From Deroplatys truncata (lineage: Eukaryota; Arthropoda; Insecta; Mantodea; Mantidae), in assembly GCA_030765065.1 (NCBI GenBank), contig CM060990.1, positions 675,489,618 through 675,553,617 on the forward strand: a stretch of 64,000 bases of DNA. The letters are read 5' to 3'. Below, in pieces: positions 52,503-63,588 of this stretch (position 1 is its first letter; each line of letters starts with the position of its first letter). Under the pieces are notes generated by a model. That model saw nothing but the letters and a program-made list of their open reading frames with translations, searched no databases and was not told the DNA's origin. Made by a program: the position numbers and the translations under genes.

Positions 52503-54379
52503 GGTTTAAAATTAATGAGGCTAAAATTAACTATAACAGAGAGAGTAATGAAATGTCTTGCAACAAGAGGAAAGTAGCCTGGGACATAATTTTAAGACTG
52601 AAGCCAATAAGAAAGGTTGAATAGGTCTTTCACCTGAAAATTTAATTAATTACTCCAGTAGCTGTGATAGCTATTAGAAATTAAGTATAAAATCCAGAAT
52701 AATGGTATTTCTTTTAATGGATATTTAAACAATCATAGGGCTTCTAAGTTCAAGCTTAAATGGAAAGAAGTGAGACCTGAAGATGTTTTTAGAATTGTGG
52801 CAAAGCTGAAATTCTGATAATAAAGACATTTATGATATGCCTAACAGGTTTCTAAAGCAAGTAGTCATTAATATTGCACGACCACTAACTTTTTGTAACC
52901 ATTACTGTTTACAAGGCTGTCATTTTTCAAGAAGCTTGAAACTGACTATAGTTATTCTAGTATTTAAAAAAGGTTCAATTGAGTAGCCTGCCAGCTATAG
53001 ACAAATTCCTTTAGTTCCAGTGGTGAGTAAAGTTTTGGAATACGTTATCTTAGAGCACTTAAATCTACACTTTTTAACGTTCTGGTCTGCTTAGTAATAG
53101 TCAATATGGATTCAGAAAAGGCAGATCCACAATAGCTACCACTGAAAAATTTATACATAGTATTCCACTCACTTTTGGAAAAGGAAAATATGTAAGTGGT
53201 ATCATTTTTTACTAAGACTTCTGACTGTATAGATCATTCATTATTGTTAGAAAAGTAAACCTTTATGGGAGATACGATATTGAAATTTTTTTGTCCTATA
53301 TATTAAACCGCAAACAAGTTATAACGAATGAATCTTTCTCCTATGAGACAATTGTCACATCTGCCACTCCGCAGGGCTCTGTTTTAGGAACATTTTTAAT
53401 GCAGTAAATGATTTGCCAAGTAATTTTCAAGCTGCAGTATGTATGCGTATATAAAAGTTTATTAGTTCTGATAAGAGCCTTGCTAAACCCTTGGAGAAAT
53501 ATGAAGACATTAATGTTACTGCTTCCTCCTTGTTCAATTCCAATAGCTTTATGTTAAACGAGAAAAAACTTCGCCACGATTTTATTCACGTTGAAGCCAG
53601 TTTTGGAAATCATACCTCGTATTGACGAACTAAATTTGTAGGGTCGCCGTCCGTGGTCTAGGGGTATCATGCTAGCCTGAGTTCCCGAGGTCTGAGGTTC
53701 AAACCCGGCGGAGGGCCATGGATTTTTTCGGGCGCGAAGCATGGTTTTCCTAGGAATGGAAGTAAAGCCGGTGGTCCCATGTTGTAGATTTACGGCACGT
53801 AAAAGAACCTCAAGCCTGATAAAGAGGCCTCTGAAGAAAATTTCCCATGTTTCACGCCCAATATAGAATGTGACGCTAAGGACCATAGTAGTTTAAGAAC
53901 GTCCACAAATAAAACACAAATTAAATGTTTACTTTTTTAGGTGTTAATGTAGATAGTCAATTAAAGTGAGATATACATATTGTCAATTTATCAACAAGGC
54001 TATTCAGGGTGTTTTACCTAATAATGAACTTAACATACTGTTTGTCGGCAATATATATGAGATGTACTTGTTTTGTATTGTTCCAATCGGTTTCAAGATA
54101 TGGATTCTTACTATGGGGTGGGTCAACTAAAACACGTGACATTCTTTTGTCACAAAAGAAAGTCTTGAGAATGTTAAAGAAATGTAATTACAGGTCTCAC
54201 TGCAAACCTCTTTTATAGAGCTGGAAGTTTTAATATTGCAAATATATACTTGTTTGAGTTATTATTGTACATTCATTGTAATATTCCTGACTGTTATTTA
54301 AAAAAGGATGTACATGATCATAATACTAGGTATTACACAACCCTGAAGTTAACTCAATTTACGCTCAGTAATTCAACTA
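52503..54379 (+). pseudogene. Non-LTR retrotransposon (LINE) reverse transcriptase, decayed
   Basis: Recognisable blocks occur in order in changing frames: NKRKVAWDIILRLK (endonuclease-RT linker), KWKEVRPEDVFRIVAKLK, PASYRQIPLVPVVSKVLEYV (RT motif like RPIS...KVLE), QYGFRKGRSTIATTEKF, FLSYILNRKQVITNE, then TPQGSVLG (the P-Q-G-S RT motif). Next come FNSNSFMLNEKK, FLGVNVDSQLK, SRYGFLLWGGSTKTRDILL, LSQKKVLRMLKKC and HDHNTRYYTTLK. This is the domain order of Jockey/CR1-group LINEs. The catalytic YADD region is unrecognisable, and there are many stops and frameshifts, so it is dead. A SINE at 53,641-53,912 interrupts it. The 5' end (ORF1, endonuclease) is not present in recognisable form. The 3' end meets the Harbinger-like terminus at 54,380. 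Confidence 0.88.
53641..53912 (+). mobile_element. tRNA-derived SINE inside the LINE
   Basis: About 270 bp. The head has an A box near 53,655-53,668 (TGGTCTAGGGGTAT) and a B box at 53,696-53,706 (GGTTCAAACCC), then CATGGATTTTTTCGGG, then a body with GTAGATTTACGGCACGTAAA and AGAACCTCAAGCCTGATAAA, and an A-rich tail (AAATAAAAC). It lies between LINE blocks FNSNSFMLNEKK and FLGVNVDSQLK. The two SINE heads and bodies in this window share enough to be one family. I could not fix a target duplication. Confidence 0.85.
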
Positions 54380-54510
54380 GGGCCGGTTTCACCAAACGCG
54401 ATTAAAGTTTAGATTAGCAACTCCAGGGTAAAATTAACCCGGTGGTCGTTACTCCCGAGTAGCATGTATTCGTTTCACCATGCTTGTGTGGAGGTTATAA
54501 TACTCTCGAG

Positions 54511-55674
54511 CAGTGTTGCCAACTTAGCCATTTTATGGCTAAATCTAGCATTTTCACAGTAGCGTTTAGCCATATAAAGTCGTAAAATGCTTATAGCCTG
54601 AAATTTAGCCTATTTAACAAATTCCTTAGCCAAAATGTAGCCTAAATAGTAAAACTTCATGTGTGCTTTAGCTATGCAAAGGAAGAATGGTTAGGGTCAA
54701 TCCCTGCTACCTGTGTAGCTGTATTATATTCCTATTATTTTAGCATGAGTCATGGCATGTCATCAAAATATTTACACATCTTAAGGTAAATATTAGCATT
54801 TAGATAATGCGCCATCGTATTATGTTTGACAATTGACTTGCGATTATTCACTGTGGTTACTCCCCATGGAATTTAAAACTGAACTATGTTGCACTAACTC
54901 CATGGTTCCAATTCATGTTTATATTTTCGTTTGTTCTGAGAGAAAAGGAGAGGGGATGCCAATTTAGCCTTTTTATGGCTATATAGCCTTTTTGAAGAGC
55001 CTGTTTGCCACTAATTTGGCAAAAAGCCACTAAAGGCATTTCCAGTCATTTTATATAATGATTGAGCCAAGTGTAGCTATTTTTCTAAATATTCAACCAT
55101 TTCTAGCTATTTTTCAGGTTCTATTGTCTATTTTATAAATTAAAATCGCCAAAAGTATCAATGAGAAATATACATATACAATACATGCGTTAATGGAAAA
55201 TTGATCAACCAGGTAAAACATCTGATTCGCAAACTTTTGTAAATTTCCACACTTTGATGTCTGTGTTTGAGGAGTGGGGACAGGGAGGTTGCAGCCTACA
55301 GACATTTGCAAGCTTCAAGTTCATATTTGTGTGGACAATTACTGTTTATATATGGCATGTCACATGAAATTTGTGACCGGCGAGTGCTCAATCCCAATGT
55401 TTCATTTCTCTTTGACTGTTTGTCTAGCGTGACCATATTATTCGTGTGCATTTTGAGATGAGAAGTCAGAAAGCATTTCTGAATGAAATGGATTCCTTTG
55501 ACAAGCCAGAAAAATTATTTTACAGGGATGGAAAGTTCCTGCCATGTCTTTTATTAATATTAAATCTGAATTGATTTCATATGACTATTTATAAACTATC
55601 CCATACCTAGCCATTTCTGGCCTTCTTGACAGTCACTTTTAGCCACTTTTCATCAACAAGAGTTGGCAACACTG
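54511..55674. mobile_element. Non-autonomous hAT-type element
   Basis: 1,164 bp. Ends are CAGTGTTGCCAACT and its complement AGTTGGCAACACTG, a perfect 14-bp inverted repeat beginning CA(G) as in hAT elements. Both sides carry the 8-bp direct repeat CTCTCGAG (54,503-54,510 and 55,675-55,682), the hAT target duplication length. Many TAGCC/GGCTA motifs crowd both subterminal regions (for example TTAGCCATTTTATGGCTAAA), as expected for transposase-binding sites, and a second run, TTTAGCCTTTTTATGGCTAT, occurs internally near 54,963. No transposase frame of useful length is present; the 64-residue frame at 55,267-55,461 shows no hAT domain. It would depend on an enzyme supplied elsewhere. Confidence 0.92.
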
Positions 55675-55688
55675 CTCTCGAGTCAGTA

Positions 55689-55927
55689 ACTAGCGCTTGC
55701 AGAAAGCCAAACGAAGTTGCCCGACGAAGTTCGAGTGAATGCCGAAAATGAACGAAAGGGAACGATCTTCCAGTTCAAGGGGGAAGGTGTCGCGACCTCT
55801 GCCATGCTGATTGCTGAGGCTTGAAACTAAAATAAGATGGAAGTCAGCTGATAAAATAGCAATGCCGAAAATATAAAAATAAACCAGGGTTGGCTTTCTG
55901 CAAGCGCTAGTTTCTGCAAGCGCTAGT
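55689..55927. mobile_element. 239-bp inverted-repeat element with 9-bp duplication
   Basis: Left end ACTAGCGCTTGCAGAA... (22 bp, 55,689-55,710) is the perfect reverse complement of 55,890-55,911. The right end is then followed by a second copy of its last 16 bases (TTCTGCAAGCGCTAGT, 55,912-55,927). GAGTCAGTA flanks the whole on both sides (55,680-55,688 and 55,928-55,936). A 9-bp duplication fits Mutator-like (MULE), Merlin or Rehavkus elements; the ends do not let me choose. Inside, ATGCCGAAAAT occurs twice (near 55,740 and 55,862). No coding sequence. It lies in the likely promoter/5' leader area of the Harbinger SANT gene. Confidence 0.88.
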
Positions 55928-56610
55928 GAGTCAGTACTCCAATAATTATACCAGAAAAGTGCCGATCGCGTAGTTTCTCATAGTATGTGAGCAGCTGTTT
56001 TCCGCCATTTTAAGGAATTTAGCGCGAGTAAAAGAAAGTTTTTAGAGGTTAAAGCTCGGAGAAAGAAGTAAACTAAAGCATCGGTAAGTGTAAATACATG
56101 GTAATAGATAATATTTTCGAAAAAAAAAAGTAACTTAACGTTTCGTTATAATGAAATTATCCTCTTAACTTATAGTTTTCGTGTGCTAAATTTACAGAAT
56201 CATGTCAGACGAAGGAAAGCGAAAGAGAAGCCAAAATTGGCATTCTTCTGAGAAATTCCTACTGCTTTCTGTGGTAGAAGAATTTATAGGTGTGTTGGAG
56301 AATAAAAGAACAGATGGTTCAACTATGCGCCAGAAGAAGGAGACATGGGAGAAGGCTGCAGAAAAGTATAATGCTAGCACCACTATGGGACACAGAACTG
56401 CAGCTAATCTAAAGGCAGAATGGGAGCTGCTAAAAAAATCTGCAAAGAAGGATTTAGCTAACAAAAGAATAGCTGCAAATAAGACAGGTAATACATTTGT
56501 TTTGTTTTTTTTAATATGCAACATCAATATGTAGTGTAAGCATTTGTTCTATTCTTTCTTCTAATTTGTAGGTGGTGGACCTGCAAGGCCAGATCACAGT
56601 GATGACCCAG

Positions 56611-57352
56611 TATTTAATAATCACATTTTCATCATTTTCAGTTATCTTTAAATTAATTTTAAAAAGTCATTGCCTTTCAACAGAATGAAGTGTGTGAAGT
56701 AAATAAAAGAATGTTTAAAGCATATTTTCTAAAATGTCCATTATTCAGTGTAGAACTTATAAACAAGAGACTGTTTAATGTGTTTGGTTTGAAATATAGG
56801 TTAGAAAATTGAAAGCTTAATGTAAAAAAAAAAGCTAGCTACTCATATCCATTGCATGTAGATGGAGATGGTCGAGTTGTATACACATTTGTTGCCAAAG
56901 CATTGTTCAGAGCAACAAAACATTATTTTACATTCATAATGTATATTAGCTTAAATCTCTCATCATACAGCATGTATAAATAAATCAACACAGATTATGG
57001 TTATGCCTACATTCTCATTCATGATCCACTTAGTTGCCACAGTATGTCAACTGGTAGTTAAAATATGTTACAAAAAGTCTAACTTTTCCCCCTCCATTTT
57101 GCACTGCATTTTCCAGTCAACATTAGCATCTAACTTTTGCAACTGTATGTTTTAAGTTGCATGAACTGGTGCAGGGTTTAAGTTAAGACTGATCTGAGCA
57201 CTAAATAAGGGTCCTTTTGTGAAGTTAATTTCAATGAAATAGAATTTTGTCATATATAAGCAAACCTATTGAAATTAAGTGAAATAATTCTTCTTGTTAT
57301 CTTTATATTTCTGTTTTAACATGCTTGTGTTCAATGCAATATTTTGTTCTAG
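56611..57352 (+). other. Intron 3 of the SANT gene
   Basis: About 740 bp, AT-rich, ending in TTTTGTTCTAG before exon 4. No repeat or frame recognised within it. Confidence 0.6.
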
Positions 57353-58582
57353 TGTTTGACTTGTCTCATGAGGGATCAGAGGGAAAGCAGCAGAATGAGG
57401 AGGAATCACATTGTACGATGGCATCTCCCACAGAAGAGAAAGAAATGGAGGCAGGTCTTTCGCATCAGCAGGTACCTACTTAAACATGTTATTATTAGAA
57501 ACAGTGTATCACTTTTATACTAGCATAAGATCTAAGTAAGATTTCTGTGGCCTTAAGCAAATGTATTATAGGTAATAACTTATGATCTGACAAAATTTCA
57601 TAACTTTTCAGTGTAAAAGGAGACACATGATCATTCTGAATTTGAAACATGGATAATAGATAACACTTCACATTTCTGGGTAAATAACTGCACAAATTAT
57701 AATATTTAATCACTATGTGATAAGGAAAATAGGGAGATGAGATGAATTCTATGGTGCACAAAGTTTCTACACAGTAAATAGTTACTTAGAACCGTATTAA
57801 CATAAGAAATTACACATCGATTGATTCTATTGGTTAGCGATTGATTTACTATTTTCTTAGTATATAGTATGAGATACCTATGTGAGAAATGTCAACTTCT
57901 TATGAGTAGATAAAACTGCATTTATTTCCTTATTCTCAGCAAAATTAAAGGTATCACAGATATTAGCTGTGAAGTCAAGAATTATTATAAATAATGTTAA
58001 TTACAATATATGGTGATAAGCCAAAACATAGGTTTAAAATTTCTGTATTTCAATGGATGAAATTTAAGCTCGAACATTAACTGATTGGTTCAGATTTTAT
58101 CTTCAGGTGAAGCAATGCATAAGCAAGAAAATGGAATGTCTACATTTAAGGCTTTCTCATTAGTTTGGTTGTAAAGGCTAACTATTAAACAAAATGGATT
58201 GTGGCACAGCAAAAATAGTTTGTTTATTCCACATATCTACATAAATTATCAGTTATTTCCAAAGAAAAAGAATAGATTTTTTATTTTTATTAATATTGAA
58301 GAAAGAAAGAAACAAAATAATATGTATACAGAGAAAGAGAGAGGTTATTTCTCTACATACTGTAACTATTTTGACATATAAACCATTTGTTGTTATTAAT
58401 TGATGCATTATCAGATATATCAAAATCTGGAAGAACATTTGCAACCATATACCTCATTGGTAAGTCTAGTAGAGGCTATGGCAGTGATAAGGAGAAGCCA
58501 CTGAAATAAAACTCTCAGCATTCATAATATAGTGTAACATGAGCACCTGTTTTAAAATGTAGCCACCAGTAATCAGCTTTAA

Positions 58583-61064
58583 CCCTTTGCTGCGCATAGA
58601 GTATTAGCTAGTTGTTCTCCAAGCAGAATTGTGTCCATTTAAATTCTGAGCTGCTACTACACATGTTAAACTAAAAGTGGCCTATATACATGCCTAATTA
58701 TATGTTTTAGTAGCTAAATGAAATTGATTAATTAATAACTCATTTAAAATTGGTTTGAAGTAAATAAGATTAAATATTATTTCAATAATTTAAAACTGCA
58801 AACATCAACCCCTTTGTAGACAAACAACACTTATATACATGCACCCCTTTGCAATGCATCTTTATAACTCCGCAATATTAATGGCAATGGAATTCGTTAC
58901 TTTAGGATACTAAAAACTGGAATAAAATCTGCTATACTTAAGTAAAATAAATACAGTAATTTCTACAAAATTATTATGGTACTCACCCTTAAAATGTTTA
59001 CATCCCTGCCACCATTGCAACGAAGATATTGCAGCATATCCTTAACATGTTAGCTAGACTATTCTCTTGCACCATACAAATGTTATATATACACTTAAGA
59101 TTATTAATGGTTGCGTATGTACACCCTTGTATTAGTTTTGAATTTCCACCCCCTTTGCCTCATGATAATTGAGGAAGCACCCAATTCAACACAATGCAAT
59201 GTCACACTGTTTGCACTTGTGTTGTGACTGTATGCCATGACCTGATGGTGTTTTCCTTTTCTTCACTATGCACTGAGCACACGATTTCACCCGGCCTTGA
59301 ATTTTTACGAGGGTGTGAAGAGAACTTGGTGCAGAAGTAGCAGAAGGTAGGCTACACTGAAATCCCACTCGCTTACGCGACGTGAAGTCTGCGATTAACT
59401 GTTGCACTAAGTTTTGCCTGTAGTAAAAAGCCTATTGCCATGAGCCGTAGAAGTAGGTCTGTTCGAAATGTCGTATATAATACGATAGCAACATTCACTA
59501 CAAAATTGAACAGATATTTCCACCCTTTTTTTAGAGTCGGCTGACACCGTAATACTCCCTCCTTTGGTCTGCCAGATCAATCCCTGCCATATTACGAGTT
59601 TGTAGATAATGAAAGAACGTCCCTGTTATCATGCCAAACAACTGCAGTTACGCCTTCATGTTGCAGTTTACGAGATTAGCCCCTTTTCAATTTCAGTTGT
59701 TTTGGCTTTGAAATTTGTTTTGGCCAGTCTTTCCTTCCAGCACGAGTTGTACCACACGCATACATTTTACTGTTCAAAAGTAATTTCATTAGCTGCGTCA
59801 AAGTAAAAAAATTATCAAAATATACGTGATGCCAAAACCCTGTATATTTTTAACACATGTCTAAAACAACCTGTTCCCCAAGTAGAAGATCACTGTTTCT
59901 CGCCTTCTTTTTTCCCAGATAGATTTTACATTTCAATAAATACCCTCTTTTACTGTCTGCAATACCTCATGCCTTTATCCCCCATTTTGTACATTTAGCA
60001 GGCATATATTGTTTTAGAAAGATGCGTCGTTTGAAGCCTATCATCGCTTCGTCAACAGAAAGTTCACGATTTGGTTTGTAGACACTCGCAAACTTTTTGA
60101 TTATGTCTAAAGCAGGTCGTACTTTATACAGATAATCGCAAGAATCTACCCCTAATCGTGGCCTTGCAGATTCGTCATTCATGTGAAGGTACTGCGATAT
60201 CTTTTGAAAGCGGAGCAACGTCATTGCTTGTCTTACAATTGGACAAATGCAAAAATCCCCCCAAAAGTAATCTCTGGTTTCAGGTAAATACATCATCCCC
60301 GTATATATCAAAATACCTAAATAAACCTGTATCTCCCTTGAATTTGTAACTTCCCATTTTGGATCCACCTTTTTAGCTTGAATCTGAGCTGCATATCTGT
60401 TGGTTTCCTCCGCGATTTTTCCGCAAAAGTTGGAATCTATAAAAAGTTCAAGATAATCTATTTCTGGACTTCCTGTAGGAATAGAATGATTTGCACCTGT
60501 AGGGGATGAAAATGTTTCTAACTTATTGAAAGTCTAATTAGAGGTCCATTGTGCCGGTACTGCTTTAGTTTTAATTTGTCTTTCACTAGCTTTAGCCCCC
60601 TGTTCTGCTGCCTGTCTCTCAGCACTCTCACTGTCTTGCACTAACTCACCAAACCAAGATTCGTCGGAGCTACCTTCGCGATCTAATTCCTCGTAAACTG
60701 CTGCAAGTATTTCCTTGTCTATTACCAATACCTTTTCACTACAGCGTTTTCTAGACCGTGATGAACTTGGAACAGTCTACATGGTAGTGATATGGCTATA
60801 AATGCGACAGGAAACTGCTTACTTACACAACTGCACCCTGCTGTAAACAGTGCTATTTATGGTTTGCTATTACATCCTGGCTTGCGAAATCGCTGGAGCA
60901 ATGCAGCAAGAGTACGTTTACATCGACACAGCTCCTAAAAGCTGAGGTCAGCATAAGCAGAACCTATATGAAACGATAAACACATTTACTACGTTCTACT
61001 ACGCTATGCGCAGCAGGGCGTTTATCATTTCACTACGCTTTACTATGCTATGCGTCGCAAAGGG
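58583..61064 (-). mobile_element. piggyBac transposon
   Basis: 2,482 bp between TTAA at 58,579-58,582 and TTAA at 61,065-61,068, the exact piggyBac target duplication. Ends are CCCTTTGCTGCGCATAG at the left and, read inward from the right, CCCTTTGCGACGCATAG (15 of 17 match). A second, similar block lies about 50 bp inside the right end (CCCTGCTGCGCATAGCGTAG), giving repeated GCATAG/CTATGC motifs there, like the subterminal repeats other piggyBacs use. It carries one dead transposase gene on the minus strand. Confidence 0.95.
59186..60728 (-). pseudogene. piggyBac transposase, inactivated
   Basis: Would cut and paste the element at TTAA using a DDD catalytic core (DDE_Tnp_1_7 family). The frame opens at 60,728 with an acidic N-terminus (MVIDKEILAAVYEELDREGS). 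The core follows: EVTNSREIQVYLGILIYTGM, ELSVDEAMIGFKRRIFLKQY with the first catalytic Asp, YMPAKCTKWGIK, then YFDNFFTLTQLMKLLL with the second, and YACGTTRAGRKDWPKQ. A C-terminal cysteine-rich domain (CAQCIVKKRKTPSGH, CKQCDIALC) ends near 59,186. Stops occur at 60,536-60,534, at 59,969-59,967 (right after KWGIKA) and at several places downstream, with at least one frameshift before the Cys-rich domain. All domains are therefore visible but the gene is dead. Length of about 515 codons is near the family norm. Confidence 0.93.
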
Positions 61065-62237
61065 TTAAGTTCCCTTTTAGAAGTAACTACAAAATAAATA
61101 TATTTTACGCACATCAGATCCTTTTATGCCTGCGGTTGGTATGTCAAACTTATCCAGCTCTAGCAGTTCTAAAAACATTGCTCCAGAAAACATTCTGGAG
61201 TGTAGTGTTAATATTTTCCATCACAGTTTACTGATATTTGGAGAGGACATCACTTGTATGATGATGTAAGAGTGCCATAGTGGCATAGCTTGATACTGTG
61301 TTCTGGATATACTAGACTTTAAGAACTGAATTAAATTTTTTAATTTTTTTAATTTACGTTAGTGTTTCCTAAAATAATGTGAATTCTCTATTACGATTTG
61401 ATCATTATTATTATTTGTTGTTGTTTTAGTAGTCATTAGCATCACTACTAATTGCCGAAGTTGACTGAACATGCATTTTAAACTAAACTAGAAATGAACC
61501 AATATAAAGATATATTTTTAAGTAAAAATGTCTAACTTGTCAGTGAAATATTTTTGGGTTTTCAGGCTTTAAGTTTCAAGAACTCTTATATTTTTGAGTA
61601 TTTTAATCATGCACTATCTCCTTTAATTGTAAAAAATTATTTACTGTCAAACCATGCACATTCCTTGTTTACTTTATCTGGGAAGCTATCACTTAAATCT
61701 TTCACCTATGATCCCACTGTAAAAACCAAAAATGTACCACAGTGATCTAAATTTTAAACTTGCATACAGCATATAAATCAAATTAATCAGCATAAAGTAA
61801 TTACTGAATATAAAGTTATGAGTTGTTTTTTCTTTCAGGACCAAGTTAGTGACTGGTCTACATACAAACCAGATATGCTTCGTACTCCATTATCTGCTGC
61901 ATTAGTGGCAGATAATGTTGTTATTGAAGATATAACTGAGAAGAATTGTAAACAAGCCACCACAAAAACTTGGACAAGCAGGCGAAGACCTTCGCTGCCT
62001 AAAACTTCATTGGAGAAAGTCCAACAAAAGAAAATACAAGCGTTGGAACTGTAGATGCAGCATGCCAGGGAGGAGAGACAGGAAGCAAGGGAACGTCATC
62101 TTCTGAAGTTGCAGATTGAAAGGTAGGCAAGGGATGAACACCTTCTTAACATTAAAATTAAAAAGGAGCAATTAAAACAAGAAAGAATAAGGTCAAGGAT
62201 AATGTTACAGGAAAAAATAAATAAATTTTCAAACTGA

Positions 62238-62569
62238 TGCTGTTTTTATTTCTTAACACTATACAACCTTTGATGCTTAAGATGGAGGAGTACTGTAGCA
62301 ATATTCTTCAGAGCAAACTGAAACAAACAAAACTTTATTAGCAATTATTATTTCCTGCACCTGGGTCTATCATATATTTACATTTATAAAAGTTTTTCCT
62401 AAACAGCAAAATGAATGACAGAAAAGTTGAATGTAATTAGTTTCTTTCAAAACCTCTATCACTAATCTGTAGTTACCAGAATGTGTTACATTGAATGATA
62501 TGCAGGTGCCATTTTAAAATACCTTTGCTGAATTTTAGCAATGAAAGAAATTCCATCATTCACATTCAT
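62238..62569. other. Spacer between convergent Harbinger genes
   Basis: About 330 bp separating the SANT gene stop and the transposase stop. AT-rich; AATAAATAAA just before 62,226 may serve as a polyadenylation signal for the plus-strand gene. No other feature seen. Confidence 0.55.
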
Positions 62570-63588
62570 TCAATGTCTGGAGTGTAGTAGCTTCAAACTT
62601 TGTTTCACTTGCCTTTCAAAATAATTTGCAATTAATGCCCTTCGAGCAGCATCATTTGCAGCTCGTCGTCCATGTGGTTTTATGTTGTCAATTCTGCCTT
62701 CTTCCAAGAGCTGGTCCCATGGAAGAGGTAAATTGACTTCTGGATCATCTGGTGGAATATCTTCCCCACGTTGGCGTAGCAAATTGTGAACTACTGCAGT
62801 AGCCACAACAACAGCAAAAATGTTTCTTAACTTCAGTCTGATACCTAAAGCAAGAACAGGAAACTGCCGTTTCCAAATTCCAAACAGACGCTCAATGAGA
62901 TTTCTAGAACGCATTTGTGATTTGTTATACAAATGCTCTGCTGGAGTTTGTGGGTGTTCAAGAGGTGCCATCATATATGTAGTTGATGCATATCCTCTAT
63001 CAACAAGCAGAACACCATTACAATGAACACCACTTTCAAATTTTACACGGCGAGAACAATTATTAAAAATTGTACTATCATGGGTAGAGCCTGGCCATCT
63101 TGCCACAATGTCTGTAAACTCCATGTTGGAGTTGCATATTGCCTGCACATTTAAGGAAAAATAGTTTTTCCTGTTGCGGAAGAGTTCTGCATTGTCTCCA
63201 CCTGAAGGAAGAAGAAAACATTGGTAAAACAACTTTACGCTTTTCAATGAAGGGTTACCTTTTATAGGACTAGAGAATTACTAATATAAATACTCCTTTA
63301 CCTGGTGAGGAAATCCTAATGTGAGTACAGTCCATAGCACCAACAACTTTTGGAAACTTTGCAATTCTGTAGAAATGTAACTGTTCCCTTTTCAAATCAA
63401 CATCCTCCTTAGGGAATTGAAGATATTGCAGACAAAGTGAAGCACTAGCAGCACTAACTCTATGCACAATTCTATGCACTGTTGCTTTGCTGGCTCCGAT
63501 ATAGTCCCCTATGGCAAGTTGAGAACATCCTGTCGCATAAAATTGAAGTGCTGTCAGCAGCTGGTTCATGGGGGACACTGATGCATTC
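62570..63588 (-). CDS. HARBI1-like PIF/Harbinger DDE transposase, 5' part missing
   Basis: Two exons on the minus strand, 63,588-63,302 and 63,201-62,570, joined by a 100-bp intron (63,301-63,202) with a GT donor (CACCAG|GTAAAG) and CAG acceptor; the split codon encodes Gly in SSPGGDN. The upstream exon border is TTTGTAG|GAATGC; earlier exons lie beyond the window or were lost. The reading frame over about 306 codons is intact. Order of features: SVSPMNQLLTALQFYATG, a helix-turn-helix-like segment (GDYIGASKATVHRIVHRVS), the first catalytic Asp in GAMDCTHIRI (63,332-63,330), ARWPGSTHDSTIF, the second in LLVDRGYAST (63,001-62,999), and the Glu in RNLIERLFGIWKRQF (62,893-62,891), with 35 residues between the second Asp and the Glu. 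This is the DDE_Tnp_4 catalytic core. Together with the convergent SANT gene it forms the two-protein Harbinger system. Confidence 0.92.

Larger units (their letters stand above)
57472..61838 (+). other. Large intron of the SANT gene hosting a piggyBac
   Basis: The donor is CAG|GTACCT at 57,472 and the acceptor TTCTTTCAG at 61,830-61,838, phase 0 on both sides (SHQQ then DQVSDW). Its 4.4 kb is enlarged by the 2,482-bp piggyBac at 58,583-61,064. Outside that element (57,472-58,578 and 61,069-61,838) I see only AT-rich sequence, without a recognisable repeat or gene. Confidence 0.7.
56198..62237 (+). pseudogene. Harbinger Myb/SANT-like DNA-binding partner gene
   Basis: Expected role: binds the element's ends and helps bring the DDE transposase to DNA in the nucleus. 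A leader exon probably ends at 56,083 (TCG|GTAAGTG) and joins exon 2 at 56,198; the ATG is 56,202. Exon 2 (to 56,487) encodes a Myb/SANT-like domain, residues about 10-85, with Trp13, Trp49 and Trp74 at helix positions and basic ends. Exon 3 is 56,572-56,609/10 (GGGPARPDHSDDP), exon 4 is 57,353-57,471 (acidic, VFDLSHEGSEG), exon 5 starts at 61,839 (DQVSDWSTYKP) and ends in a coiled coil rich in E, K, Q, R with a final TGA at 62,235-62,237. Two in-frame TAG codons interrupt it (62,052-62,054 and 62,124-62,126), and the exon 3 donor appears to lack one G, so the frame does not join cleanly to exon 4. I therefore call it a pseudogene, but a recently broken one. Confidence 0.82.

Noticed and set aside
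60158..60349. Plus-strand ORFs inside the piggyBac and Harbinger transposase regions
   Set aside because: They are antisense shadows of recognisable minus-strand transposase frames.
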